A DNA stretch of 10,432 bases. Source: Hyphomicrobiales bacterium. GTDB lineage: Bacteria; Pseudomonadota; Alphaproteobacteria; Rhizobiales; JAUVMS01. The position numbers and the translations under genes were made by a program. Positions within the stretch are counted from its first letter, which is position 1; every line of letters starts with the position of its first letter. The DNA is taken from contig JAUVMS010000067.1 of assembly GCA_030600135.1 (NCBI GenBank), forward strand, positions 1-10,432. Direction: 5' to 3'. The notes beneath the pieces are model-generated. The model saw only the letters and a program-made list of their open reading frames with translations, searched no databases and was not told where the DNA came from. Of the stretch, positions 1 to 7,308 are shown piece after piece.

Positions 1-2
1 GA

Positions 3-623
3 ATTAACCTGCAGCTTGGTGAAATTGCGCAGTATGTTCCAGACGGACTCCAATTGGCGGATGGCCAAGAGATCGAGGCTGATATCGTCGTGTTCGGCAC
101 AGGATGGCGGAGCGACTATGGATTTTTGTCGGAGGAATTGCAGCGGCGGCTCGGCGTCGCCGACGACGGAATTTATCTCTATCGCCAGATTCTGCACCCA
201 GAAGCGCCGGGACTGGTTTTCATCGGTCACGCCTCGACGGTATCCAACATCCTGACCTACTGCATGCAGGCCCGTTGGGTTGCGGCCCTGATTTCCGGTC
301 AACATCGATTGCCGGGCCGGGACGCCATGCTGCAGGAAATCGATGCATTGAAAACGTGGAAGAGGAGCTGGATGCCGTTCAGTTCCGCCCGCAGTGCACG
401 CTTGATTGTCCACATGCAGCATTATCTCGACGAACTGCTGCAGGACTTCGGCGCCAACCATCTGCGTAAACGCGGCATTTGGGCGCCTTTGATGGAGGTG
501 ATCGCGCCCTGTCAACCGGATGACTATCGCGCAATCAGTTTTGGTGGGAGGGGCGCGGCTGGGCAATACCGCCAAGACGATGCGAGCAGCGAGAGCACTG
601 ACACGACCGATCAGGCAGCGTAA
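3..623 (+). CDS. Flavin-containing monooxygenase family protein, C-terminal part (5' end outside window)
   Basis: The reading frame is open from the first bases of the window and stops with TAA at 621-623, so only about 206 C-terminal residues are visible and the start lies upstream. The visible part opens with a beta-strand and turn (ADGQEIEADIVVFGTGWRS), the 'FATGY'-like segment seen near the end of the NADPH/FAD core of flavin-dependent monooxygenases and Baeyer-Villiger enzymes. It is followed by PGLVFIGHAST and a helix with MQARWVA, which resembles the xxLQARWVA segment of class B flavoprotein monooxygenases. The N-terminal FAD GxGxxG and the family fingerprint FxGxxxH lie outside the window, so the exact reaction cannot be told. 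Such enzymes use NADPH and O2 to oxygenate soft nucleophiles or ketones in the cytosol. The last ~25 residues are polar and low-complexity. The gene converges with the helicase gene, with 26 bp between the stop codons. Confidence 0.8.
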   Translation: MNLQLGEIAQYVPDGLQLADGQEIEADIVVFGTGWRSDYGFLSEELQRRLGVADDGIYLYRQILHPEAPGLVFIGHASTVSNILTYCMQARWVAALISGQHRLPGRDAMLQEIDALKTWKRSWMPFSSARSARLIVHMQHYLDELLQDFGANHLRKRGIWAPLMEVIAPCQPDDYRAISFGGRGAAGQYRQDDASSESTDTTDQAA

Positions 624-649
624 CAGGAGCCCAAAAACAGCTGGCTGCT

Positions 650-2104
650 CTAGCGATCCACCGACACGGGTCTGAGCAGAAAAGCTGGCACGTGGTCCCC
701 GAGTCCGACGACGGCCTCTTCCCTCTTGCGCGGCTTTTCACGTTCGCCGCGACGCCGTTCAGGTTTGCCGCGGCGCGGTTTGGTGTCTGCTCGCGCGGGC
801 GCAGTTTCAGCCGCTTCGGCGTCGTCTGGTGAAGCTTTTTGCTCTGGAGCACTGCTCGATGCAGCACGACGCGAGGTGTCGTTCTTTTCCGCCCTCGGGC
901 TCGCTCGGCGTGCGTCGCTTGCCTGCTTCGTTCTGCGACCGCCGCGCCGCCGCCGACCGCTCGCCGCCAAGTCTTCCTCGCCGGGAGGTTCACCGATCCA
1001 AACGAGATCCTCGTCAAACCGGCTTTCGATCGCCCGCAAGAATTTCACGTCGTCGGTGGTGATGAGCGTTGCGGAATGTCCCTCAAGTCCTGCGCGGCCA
1101 GTACGGCCAATTCGGTGCACGTAATCTTCGGCCTGTAAGGGCGCATCGAAGTTGAAGACGTGGCTAACTTCGGGGATATCGAGACCGCGTGCGGCGACGT
1201 CGCTGGCTGCAAGCAGTGTTATCTCACCAGCGCGAAAGGCATCGAGCGTAGCTGTGCGTTGGTACTGGTCCAAATCGCCATGCAATGCACCAACATTGAA
1301 CCCGTGCTTCAAAAGAGATTTGTGCAGGATGGCCACGTCGCGCTTGCGATTGCAAAAAATGATGGCGTTCTTGACGTCTTCGCTTCTGATTAAGTCGCGG
1401 AGCGCGGCGCGCTTCAGCCGAGGATCATTGGATGTAAAACAGAAGCGCTGAACAATTGTCACTGGCGCCGTGGTCGGCGGTGCCACTTCGATACGTTCCG
1501 GATCACGCAGGAAATTCTTCACCAGTCGTTGAATTTCCGGCGGCATCGTCGCCGAGAATAACAGCGTTTGCCGCCGTGGTGGCAACAGCTTGCAGATGCG
1601 CTCGATGTCCGGAATGAATCCCATATCAAGCATGCGATCGGCCTCATCGATGACGAGGACTTCGACGCCTGTGAGGAGCAGCTTGCCGCGCCCGAAATGG
1701 TCGAGCAGTCGCCCAGGGGTGGCGATCAAGACGTCGACCCCACGGTCGAGTTTCTGAAACTGCTCGACGAAAGAGACCCCTCCGATCAGCAGCGCCAAGG
1801 TCAAGCGATGGTTGGTGCCATACTGCTCGAAGCTCGCCGCCACCTGTGCTGCAAGCTCTCTCGTCGGTGCGAGAATGAGCGAGCGCGGCATCCGCGCGCG
1901 AGCACGTCCCTTTTCAAGACGCGTGAGCATGGGGAGCACGAACGAAGCGGTCTTGCCTGTCCCGGTTTGAGCGATGCCCAACACATCGCGCCCGCTCACC
2001 GCAATTGGGATAGCCTGCTCCTGGATTGGTGTTGGTGTTTGGTAACCAGCCGCCTCTACGGCTGATAGGACCTTCGGACTGAGGTTTAAGTTGTCAAAGC
2101 TCAT
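650..2104 (-). CDS. rhlE: DEAD-box ATP-dependent RNA helicase, RhlE-like
   Basis: This 484-aa protein unwinds short RNA duplexes using ATP and probably acts in ribosome assembly or RNA decay, as RhlE-type helicases do. All DEAD-box signatures are visible: a Q-motif region GYQTPTPIQEQ (20-30), motif I AQTGTGKT (45-52), Ia PTRELA (80-85), Ib TPGR (129-132), motif II DEAD (153-156), III SAT (184-186), V ARGLD (305-309) and VI HRIGRTGRAG (330-339). The core ends near residue 370. The remaining ~110 residues are an Arg/Ala/Glu/Lys-rich, probably disordered, RNA-binding tail that closes with GLGDHVPAFLLRPV, a tail type seen in alphaproteobacterial RhlE homologues. The ATG at 2104 gives the canonical MSFDNLNLS start, although no strong Shine-Dalgarno is seen. 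The gene stands alone, converging with the monooxygenase gene. Subfamily assignment (RhlE rather than another DEAD-box group) is inferred from the N-terminal motif and the tail. Confidence 0.93.
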   Translation of the reverse strand: MSFDNLNLSPKVLSAVEAAGYQTPTPIQEQAIPIAVSGRDVLGIAQTGTGKTASFVLPMLTRLEKGRARARMPRSLILAPTRELAAQVAASFEQYGTNHRLTLALLIGGVSFVEQFQKLDRGVDVLIATPGRLLDHFGRGKLLLTGVEVLVIDEADRMLDMGFIPDIERICKLLPPRRQTLLFSATMPPEIQRLVKNFLRDPERIEVAPPTTAPVTIVQRFCFTSNDPRLKRAALRDLIRSEDVKNAIIFCNRKRDVAILHKSLLKHGFNVGALHGDLDQYQRTATLDAFRAGEITLLAASDVAARGLDIPEVSHVFNFDAPLQAEDYVHRIGRTGRAGLEGHSATLITTDDVKFLRAIESRFDEDLVWIGEPPGEEDLAASGRRRRGGRRTKQASDARRASPRAEKNDTSRRAASSSAPEQKASPDDAEAAETAPARADTKPRRGKPERRRGEREKPRKREEAVVGLGDHVPAFLLRPVSVDR

Positions 2105-2465
2105 GTAGGAATATATTTACCGCCCTTTTTCTGCGGTTTCCGGCCGCCAAGTCATGCGGTACCGAGTGAAACGTTAAACTGAGGAGTTGACCGCGAAGTA
2201 GTACGCGATCGCCAAGTGTCAATGCGGCGTTTTCGCATGGCGTGCCGCAACTCCGAGAAACACTGTTACGTCATTAGCCTGATTCCGGCACCGTGAAAAG
2301 GTGTGTTGGTCGATTGCGTTGCAGTGATCAACATGCTCATCTTGGCGGAATTTTGCCCGGAGTGGTCGTTGTCGACGCATTCTTGCTAAGTCTGTCAAAT
2401 GGGGCCCACGCCACTCATCCGCAAGGGTTTGATCGCCTGCCCGCCTTGATGAGGGAACATCGTTC
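2105..2465. other. Gene-free intergenic stretch between helicase and hydrolase genes
   Basis: These 361 bases separate two divergent genes and should hold both promoters and leaders. I find no convincing ORF or tRNA. The part next to the helicase start is AT-rich (TAAATATAT read on the - strand, about 10 bases before its ATG), but no well-spaced -35 accompanies it. One perfect 6-bp inverted repeat is visible, TGCGGC at 2223-2228 and GCCGCA at 2244-2249, of uncertain meaning. The long leader of a DEAD-box gene could carry cold-responsive regulation, but nothing in the sequence proves that. Confidence 0.5.
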
Positions 2466-3164
2466 GTGACCAAACCAAATCTGCTGTTGGTGCCGGGGCT
2501 GCTTTGTACCGATGCGCTTTTCGCGCCGCAGATCGAAGCTTTGTCGGTCAAGGCCACGATTGCCGTTGCCGACCACACACACCACGACAACATTGCCGAT
2601 ATGGCGGCCGCAATGCTGAACGAAGCGCCGCACCGGTTTGCCCTCGTCGGCCTTTCAATGGGCGGTTACATCGCATTTGAGCTTATCCGTCAGGCCCCTG
2701 AGCGCATCGAGCGGCTTGCCTTGCTCGACACCAACGCCCGCGCGGACCGTCCCCAACAGGCAGCAGATCGCCGTGAGTTCGTTGCTTTGGCCGAAACCCA
2801 AGGGCTCCATGCGGTGAGTAAAGCATTCGTACCGTTGATGGTTCATCCAGATCGCCTATCGGACGAACAGCTGGTGGGTACCATTGAGCAAATGGTACGT
2901 GATACGGGGTTCGAGACCTTTGAACGCCAGCAGGAGGCGATAATCTCGCGACCCGACAACCGTCCATTCCTGCCCGAGATACGATGCTCGACGCTGGTCA
3001 TCGTTGGCGAGCAGGACGCGGTTGCGCCACCCAAAGTGTCCCACGAAATGGCCGCCGCTATCCCCGATGCGCGAATTGAGGTGATCCCCGATTGCGGTCA
3101 TCTCACGACGCTAGAGCGGCCAGAGACGGTGACCACCCTTCTCGCCGAATGGCTGGATCTGTGA
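2466..3164 (+). CDS. Alpha/beta hydrolase fold protein
   Basis: This 232-aa cytosolic protein has the layout of a small serine hydrolase of the alpha/beta fold. The nucleophile elbow GLSMGG places Ser at residue 64. The likely acid is Asp184 in VGEQDAVAPP and the base is His212 in DCGHLTTLERPE, so the Ser-Asp-His triad is complete and correctly ordered. The N-terminal LLLVPGLLC supplies the oxyanion-hole strand-loop. The length is typical for the compact members with a short cap (roughly residues 90-165). The start is GTG at 2466, preceded by GAGGGA at 2451-2456 with 9-nt spacing; the protein then begins directly with the first beta strand. The substrate (ester, thioester, lactone or haloacid) cannot be inferred. 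No operon partner: the upstream neighbour is divergent and the downstream aquaporin gene is convergent. Confidence 0.85.
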   Translation: MTKPNLLLVPGLLCTDALFAPQIEALSVKATIAVADHTHHDNIADMAAAMLNEAPHRFALVGLSMGGYIAFELIRQAPERIERLALLDTNARADRPQQAADRREFVALAETQGLHAVSKAFVPLMVHPDRLSDEQLVGTIEQMVRDTGFETFERQQEAIISRPDNRPFLPEIRCSTLVIVGEQDAVAPPKVSHEMAAAIPDARIEVIPDCGHLTTLERPETVTTLLAEWLDL

Positions 3165-3205
3165 ACGCGGCACCATCTGCGACTAAGCGCCGACATCCCG
3201 GCCCC

Positions 3206-3354
3206 TAGAGCGCGATCATTTTGAATGGACGCGCTTCAGGTCGCGACTACGGCCCGGCGTGTACGCCGCGCCCGCGCAGCCATGCGCCGCAGGCGCATTT
3301 GGCGTGAGCGAAACAAAACTAAACCATGATTCCAATCAAAAAGATCATGGTCTA
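3206..3354. repeat. Possible MITE-like or palindromic intergenic element with imperfect terminal inverted repeats
   Basis: The 23 bases at 3206-3228 match the reverse complement of 3332-3354 at 18 positions. They share the blocks TAGA, C, GATC, TTTTGA and TGG in identical spacing. A TA dinucleotide lies at each outer edge (3206-3207 and 3353-3354), as expected if an element had inserted at TA. The interior is GC-rich and contains a perfect 7-bp hairpin, ATGCGCC at 3282-3288 and GGCGCAT at 3292-3298. No ORF of note lies within. The right end covers the aquaporin TAG stop codon. Short palindromic families of this kind are frequent between genes in Hyphomicrobiales; membership in a known family is inference. 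Confidence 0.45.
3311..3351 (-). terminator. Probable Rho-independent terminator of the aquaporin gene
   Basis: Read on the - strand directly after the TAG stop codon, ACCATGAT (3351-3344) pairs perfectly with ATCATGGT (3330-3323) around a 13-nt loop. A T-rich tract (TTTAGTTTTGTTT, 3323-3311) follows. The stem is AT-rich and the loop long, so efficiency may be modest. It coincides with the right arm of the inverted-repeat element described at 3206-3354, so the terminator may have been supplied by that element. Confidence 0.5.
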
Positions 3355-4032
3355 ATCGTCCTGCAAGAAGCGCGCGACGACACCACCGATAACGCCGCCG
3401 AGGATCGGCGCCACCCAAAACAGCCACAGCTGAGCCAGCGCGGTGCCACCGCCGAAAAGCGCCGTTGCCGTCGACCGTGCCGGGTTGAGTGAGGCATTGG
3501 AGACGGGGATCGTCATCAGGTGGAATGCCGCAAGCGCCAGACCGATGGCGATCGGCGCGAACCCGGCCGGCGCCTTTCCGGACGTTGCCCCGACGATGAC
3601 GATCAAAAAGAGCGCCGTGACCACCACTTCGGCGACGAATGCGGAAAACCACGAAAACCCTCCGGGAGATGCCGAGCCATAGCCGTTAGAGGCAAAGTTG
3701 CCGAGGGCGATATCGGCCTTGCCGCTGGCGATGATGTAAAAGATGAGCGCCGCCATCGCCCCGCCGGCCACTTGTGCCGCCACGTAGCGTGGAATTTCGC
3801 TCGTCTCGAATTTGCCGGCAGCCCACAGCCCGATTGTGACGGCCGGGTTGAAATGCCCGCCCGAAATATGCCCGACGGCATAGGCCATGGCGAGCACGGT
3901 CAAACCAACCGCGAACGAGACACCAAGAATGCCCGAGCCGACCTCCGGAAAAGCCGCTGAGAAAAGTGCCGCCCCGCATACCGCCGAGACGAGCATGAAA
4001 GTACCGACGAATTCGGCCGTGAGCTCGCGCAT
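3352..4032 (-). CDS. aqpZ: Aquaporin Z-type water channel
   Basis: This 226-aa inner-membrane protein is a six-helix MIP-family channel for rapid water flow. The two half-helix signatures are HFNPAVTIGLW (NPA at 62-64) and LNPARST (NPA at 183-185). By comparison with E. coli AqpZ the aromatic/arginine filter is Phe40, His171, Ala180 and Arg186. The Phe, His and Arg are those of water-selective channels rather than glycerol facilitators, while Ala replaces the usual Thr. Long stretches such as YAVGHISGGHFNPAVTIGLW and APAGFAPIAIGLAL are close to the E. coli protein, and the length is normal. The start ATG at 4032 gives MRELTAEFVGTF; AGGGAG lies about 11 nt upstream. A perfect inverted repeat sits about 40 bases before the start, and a terminator-like hairpin follows the stop. 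The gene is monocistronic as far as can be seen. Confidence 0.95.
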   Translation of the reverse strand: MRELTAEFVGTFMLVSAVCGAALFSAAFPEVGSGILGVSFAVGLTVLAMAYAVGHISGGHFNPAVTIGLWAAGKFETSEIPRYVAAQVAGGAMAALIFYIIASGKADIALGNFASNGYGSASPGGFSWFSAFVAEVVVTALFLIVIVGATSGKAPAGFAPIAIGLALAAFHLMTIPVSNASLNPARSTATALFGGGTALAQLWLFWVAPILGGVIGGVVARFLQDD

Positions 4033-4071
4033 ATGTCCAATCGCTCCCTAACGTCTCCTGCTGTTGTCCGC

Positions 4072-4100
4072 GCCTGACCGGGATCTGTCCGCGGTCAGGC
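4072..4100. promoter_or_regulatory. Perfect 9-bp inverted repeat upstream of the aquaporin gene (candidate operator or leader hairpin)
   Basis: GCCTGACCG at 4072-4080 is exactly mirrored by CGGTCAGGC at 4092-4100, with an 11-nt spacer. The inner edge is 40 bases upstream of the aquaporin ATG. No T-tract follows on either strand, so it is not a standard terminator. It could bind a dimeric regulator or fold in the 5' leader of the mRNA. It lies between the oxygenase stop codon and the aquaporin start, so a role in separating the two genes is also possible. Confidence 0.4.
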
Positions 4101-4297
4101 ACACCGCCAAGCGCTCTTAATACGAAAGTCATCGGTGTGGGAAGGGGAATTGTGGCAACGGTCCGCCGTGGCGATGCCAGTTCGTGTGTTGGCGAACCGG
4201 GCCAAGCGACAGGTCTTGTCGCGCCACCAAAACCCGAGGCGCCACCCGCTGAGCCGGCAATGTGGGGTCTGTCTCGAGCTGGTCGCGCGCGCCAACC

Positions 4298-5122
4298 TTA
4301 TCCCGGTTGGCCGTGGTAGGGTTCCGGCGATGGGTCCATAAGATCCTTGACCGTGGTTTGCGGGAAAACCATGCCCGGCTGTTCGTCATAGCTCAACAGC
4401 GCGATCATTCGTGGCTTGCTGGTTCGCCCGACACTCGTCACCCGGTGACAGGACCGCCGCCCCTTGAAAAGCACAAATGCTCCCGGCGTGATGTCGGGCC
4501 GAACCGCGATACCCGGTTCATCTGCGAACAGCCGTTTGACCGTGTCGTAGTTTTCGTCCGCTTCCGAGCGGATATAGGGCGCGCACTCGAATAGCCCGCC
4601 GTCGTCTGGCGCCTGGAGGAGCAGCGAGACCACGCCGTCGTTGGTGTCGAAGTGCCAGCCGAGCCCGTCGCCTTCCCCCATCGCACTCAGCATGAGCGAC
4701 AAATGCGGGCAGGCGCTGCGATAGAGCGTCTTGATCCCCAACGCCTCGCGCACGAAGTCGGTGAGCGGGTCCCACTGGTAGAGCCGCTCGATCAAAGTAT
4801 TGCCGGGAAATTGGTGGGTCAAAACGACATTGTTGCTGTTGGTAAAGAGTGCCGATCGCGGATGGTCCTGGGGGAAATCCTTGTTGCGCATCCAGCCGTA
4901 GGGTGTTCGCAAGTTGCAATTCTTGTAGCCATCCTCGGCCAGCGCTTGGGCTTCTCTCGCCATCTCATCGATGACGTCCGGGCGGATGAAGCCGTTCAGG
5001 GTACAAATGGCGGTTTCGTCCAGATCGCTCCGACACGCCTTGATCAATCTGCGCGCCGCGGGCGTCCCGAGATCCTGGATGGGATAACGTTCCAAATTAA
5101 CGACTTTCTGAGGGTGTTTCAT
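4298..5122 (-). CDS. 2-oxoglutarate/Fe(II)-dependent oxygenase, HalD/BesD/ArpA-like family (probable hydroxylase)
   Basis: The product (274 aa from the ATG at 5122) resembles the family often labelled ArpA or HalD/BesD halogenase: an N-terminal VVNLERYP segment, a central SLMLSAMGEGDGLGWHFD, LLLQAPDDGGLFE, and a late PGAFVLFKGRRSCHRVT followed by RMIALLSY. The double-stranded beta-helix iron ligands appear to be His157, Asp159 and His226, with Arg233 or Arg238 placed to bind the 2-oxoglutarate carboxylate. Family halogenases such as BesD carry Gly in place of the Asp to make room for chloride. Asp159 is intact here, so hydroxylation is the more likely reaction. The substrate is unknown; characterised relatives act on free amino acids such as lysine. 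A TTG codon at 5134 is in frame but directly abuts AGAGGA, so the ATG at 5122 is preferred. It lies upstream of the aquaporin gene on the same strand, with 265 bp between them, so an operon is doubtful. Confidence 0.8.
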   Translation of the reverse strand: MKHPQKVVNLERYPIQDLGTPAARRLIKACRSDLDETAICTLNGFIRPDVIDEMAREAQALAEDGYKNCNLRTPYGWMRNKDFPQDHPRSALFTNSNNVVLTHQFPGNTLIERLYQWDPLTDFVREALGIKTLYRSACPHLSLMLSAMGEGDGLGWHFDTNDGVVSLLLQAPDDGGLFECAPYIRSEADENYDTVKRLFADEPGIAVRPDITPGAFVLFKGRRSCHRVTSVGRTSKPRMIALLSYDEQPGMVFPQTTVKDLMDPSPEPYHGQPG

Positions 5123-5277
5123 GATGCCTACCAATCCTCTTTGTGCAGGCGCAACACCTCACTGTGACCCTAATTTGTGTCCGAGAAAAGAGGAAAACGG
5201 CGTGGTCGGTTCGGCGATGCCTGGTGGCGCGGAAACCGCTGCTACATCAACGCGGGCACGCTCATGAATTCTTGGGG

Positions 5278-7308
5278 CTAGATATCAAGCTCCTCGGCCT
5301 CGGCAAACGCGGCGTGCTCCTGGATGAAGCGGAACCGCGCTTCGGGCTTGTTGCCCATGAGGTCGGCGACGGCCTGGCGCGTGGAATCTTCGTCCTCGTG
5401 GTCGATGGCGACTTTGAGGAGCGTGCGTTTGGCCGGGTCCATGGTGGTTTCCTTGAGCTGCGCGGCCATCATTTCACCGAGCCCCTTAAAGCGTGAGACC
5501 TCCACCTTGCCGCGGCCCGAAAACTCGCCCGCCATTAATTCGTCCTTGTGGGCGTCGTTGCGGGCGTAGGCGGACTTGGAACCCTGGCTCAGCCTATAGA
5601 GCGGTGGCACCGCCAGATAGAGGTGCCCGTTCTCAATGAGAGGGCGCATCTGGGAGTAAAAAAACGTGATCAGCAGCGAAGCGATGTGCGCGCCATCCAC
5701 ATCGGCGTCCGTCATGATGATCACTCGCTCGTAACGCAAGTCGTCGTCGTGGTAGCGCGTGCCCGTACCACAGCCGAGCGCCTGGATGAGGTCGGAGATC
5801 AGCTGGTTTTGCGCCAGCTTTGTCGTACTCGCGTTGGCGACATTGAGAATTTTTCCCCTAAGCGGCAAGATCGCCTGGGTCTGTCGATTGCGTGCCTGCT
5901 TGGCCGAGCCGCCTGCCGAATCGCCCTCGACGATGAAAATCTCCGTGCCGGCGGCCGCCGAGCGCGAACAGTCAGCGAGCTTGCCAGGCAAGCGCAGTTT
6001 TCGCGTGGCGTTCTTGCGGCTGACTTCCTTATCGCGCCGACGCTTCAGCCGCTCCTCGGCGCGATCGATTGTCCACTCCAGGAGCTTGGTGGCCTGTTGT
6101 GGGCTATCAGCGAGCCAATGGTCGAACTGATCGCGAAGTGTTGTCTCGACGATGCGCTGGGCTTCCTGCGTGGCGAGCCTGTCCTTGGTCTGGCCCTGGA
6201 ACTCGGGCTCGCGGATGAAGACCGACAGCATGCCCGCCATGGACGTGAGCACGTCGTCGGCGGTGATTTGGCTCGCCTTCTTGTTTCCGGTGAGCTCACC
6301 ATAAGCGCGCAGCCCTTTGGTCAATCCCCCGCGCAACCCGGCCTCATGGGTGCCGCCGTCCGGCGTCGGGATGGTATTGCAATAGGAATTGAGAAAACCG
6401 TCGCGATCACCGACCCAGGCAATCGCCCATTCGATCGAGCCGTGCCCGCCGTCTTTTTCCAGCCTGCCGGAAAAAATGTCCTTGGCGACGAACGACGCAC
6501 CGTCAATGAGCGAACCCAAAAAGTCCTTCAGGCCGGCAGGAAAATGAAAGACCGCCTCGGCCGGCACCTTGTCGCTCTCGTTGAGCAATTCGGGCGCGCA
6601 GCTCCAGCGAATTTCGACGCCGCCGAAGAGATAGGCCTTCGAGCGCGACATGCGAAAGACGCGCGCCGGCTTGAAGCGGTTATTCTTGCCGAAGATCTGC
6701 TCGTCCGGGCGAAAGCGCACGGCAGTGCCGCGCTTGTTGCGGATTGAGCCGAGCTTTTGCAGCTTGCCGACCGGCTGACCGCGCGAAAATACCTGGCGGT
6801 AGAGCTGCTGGCCGCGCGCTACCTCGACGACGAGCTCTTCCGATAGCGCATTGACCACCGAAACACCGACGCCGTGCAGGCCGCCCGAAGTGGCATACAC
6901 TTTGGAATCGAATTTACCGCCCGCGTGCAGCGTGGTCATGATGACTTCAAGCGCCGACTTTTTCTTGAATTTTGGGTGCGTGTCGACCGGAATGCCGCGA
7001 CCATTGTCCGTGACCGTCAGCCAGCCTTCGGCGTCGAGTTCAACCTCAATCCGTGTCGCGTGTCCCGCCACCGCCTCGTCCATGGCGTTGTCAATCACTT
7101 CGGCAAAGAGATGATGTAGCGCTTTTTCATCGGTTCCGCCGATGTACATGCCGGGCCGTCGGCGCACCGGCTCGAGCCCTTCCAGCACCTCGATGTCGGC
7201 GGCCGTGTAGCCGTCTTCGCCAGCCGGCTGGCCACGTGACTTGGAGCGGATCGGGGTCTCGGTCAATTCGGTCTCGAGCTTTGCAAAAAGGTCGCGCGAT
7301 GGAGCCAT
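5278..7308 (-). CDS. parE: DNA topoisomerase IV subunit B (ParE)
   Basis: This 676-aa ATPase subunit pairs with ParC to decatenate daughter chromosomes. The GHKL ATPase shows Glu70, Asn74 and Asp77 in FAEVIDNAMDEAVAG, DNGRG (101-105), the ATP lid GGLHGVG (142-148) and the QTK loop (373-375). The TOPRIM domain has EGDSAGG (Glu461), PLRGKILN (482-489) and DADVDG (Asp534, Asp536, Asp538), and RFKGLGEM lies at 606-613. Its length of about 680 rather than about 800 residues, and features such as the HEAGLRGGLTKGLRAYGE segment, favour ParE over GyrB. The frame is open to 7407, but the ATG at 7308 (MAPSRDLFAKLE) begins where the sequence becomes family-like, so it is chosen. The ribosome site is weak (GAGGA about 15 nt upstream). 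The gene is divergent from the MFS transporter gene. No clear terminator is seen in the 155 bp before the next gene. Confidence 0.95.
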   Translation of the reverse strand: MAPSRDLFAKLETELTETPIRSKSRGQPAGEDGYTAADIEVLEGLEPVRRRPGMYIGGTDEKALHHLFAEVIDNAMDEAVAGHATRIEVELDAEGWLTVTDNGRGIPVDTHPKFKKKSALEVIMTTLHAGGKFDSKVYATSGGLHGVGVSVVNALSEELVVEVARGQQLYRQVFSRGQPVGKLQKLGSIRNKRGTAVRFRPDEQIFGKNNRFKPARVFRMSRSKAYLFGGVEIRWSCAPELLNESDKVPAEAVFHFPAGLKDFLGSLIDGASFVAKDIFSGRLEKDGGHGSIEWAIAWVGDRDGFLNSYCNTIPTPDGGTHEAGLRGGLTKGLRAYGELTGNKKASQITADDVLTSMAGMLSVFIREPEFQGQTKDRLATQEAQRIVETTLRDQFDHWLADSPQQATKLLEWTIDRAEERLKRRRDKEVSRKNATRKLRLPGKLADCSRSAAAGTEIFIVEGDSAGGSAKQARNRQTQAILPLRGKILNVANASTTKLAQNQLISDLIQALGCGTGTRYHDDDLRYERVIIMTDADVDGAHIASLLITFFYSQMRPLIENGHLYLAVPPLYRLSQGSKSAYARNDAHKDELMAGEFSGRGKVEVSRFKGLGEMMAAQLKETTMDPAKRTLLKVAIDHEDEDSTRQAVADLMGNKPEARFRFIQEHAAFAEAEELDI

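Noticed and set aside
2655..3101. Several overlapping - strand open frames opposite the hydrolase gene
   Set aside because: They are shadows of a gene with an intact Ser-Asp-His triad and have no ribosome sites or domain character.
5548..6747. A 399-codon open frame on the + strand opposite parE
   Set aside because: It lies wholly antisense to a gene with complete ParE motifs. Long antisense frames are common in GC-rich genes, and the translation shows no domain.
5278..7308. GyrB instead of ParE
   Set aside because: The length of about 676 residues and the ParE-like central segments fit topoisomerase IV better. GyrB of this group is usually about 800 residues.
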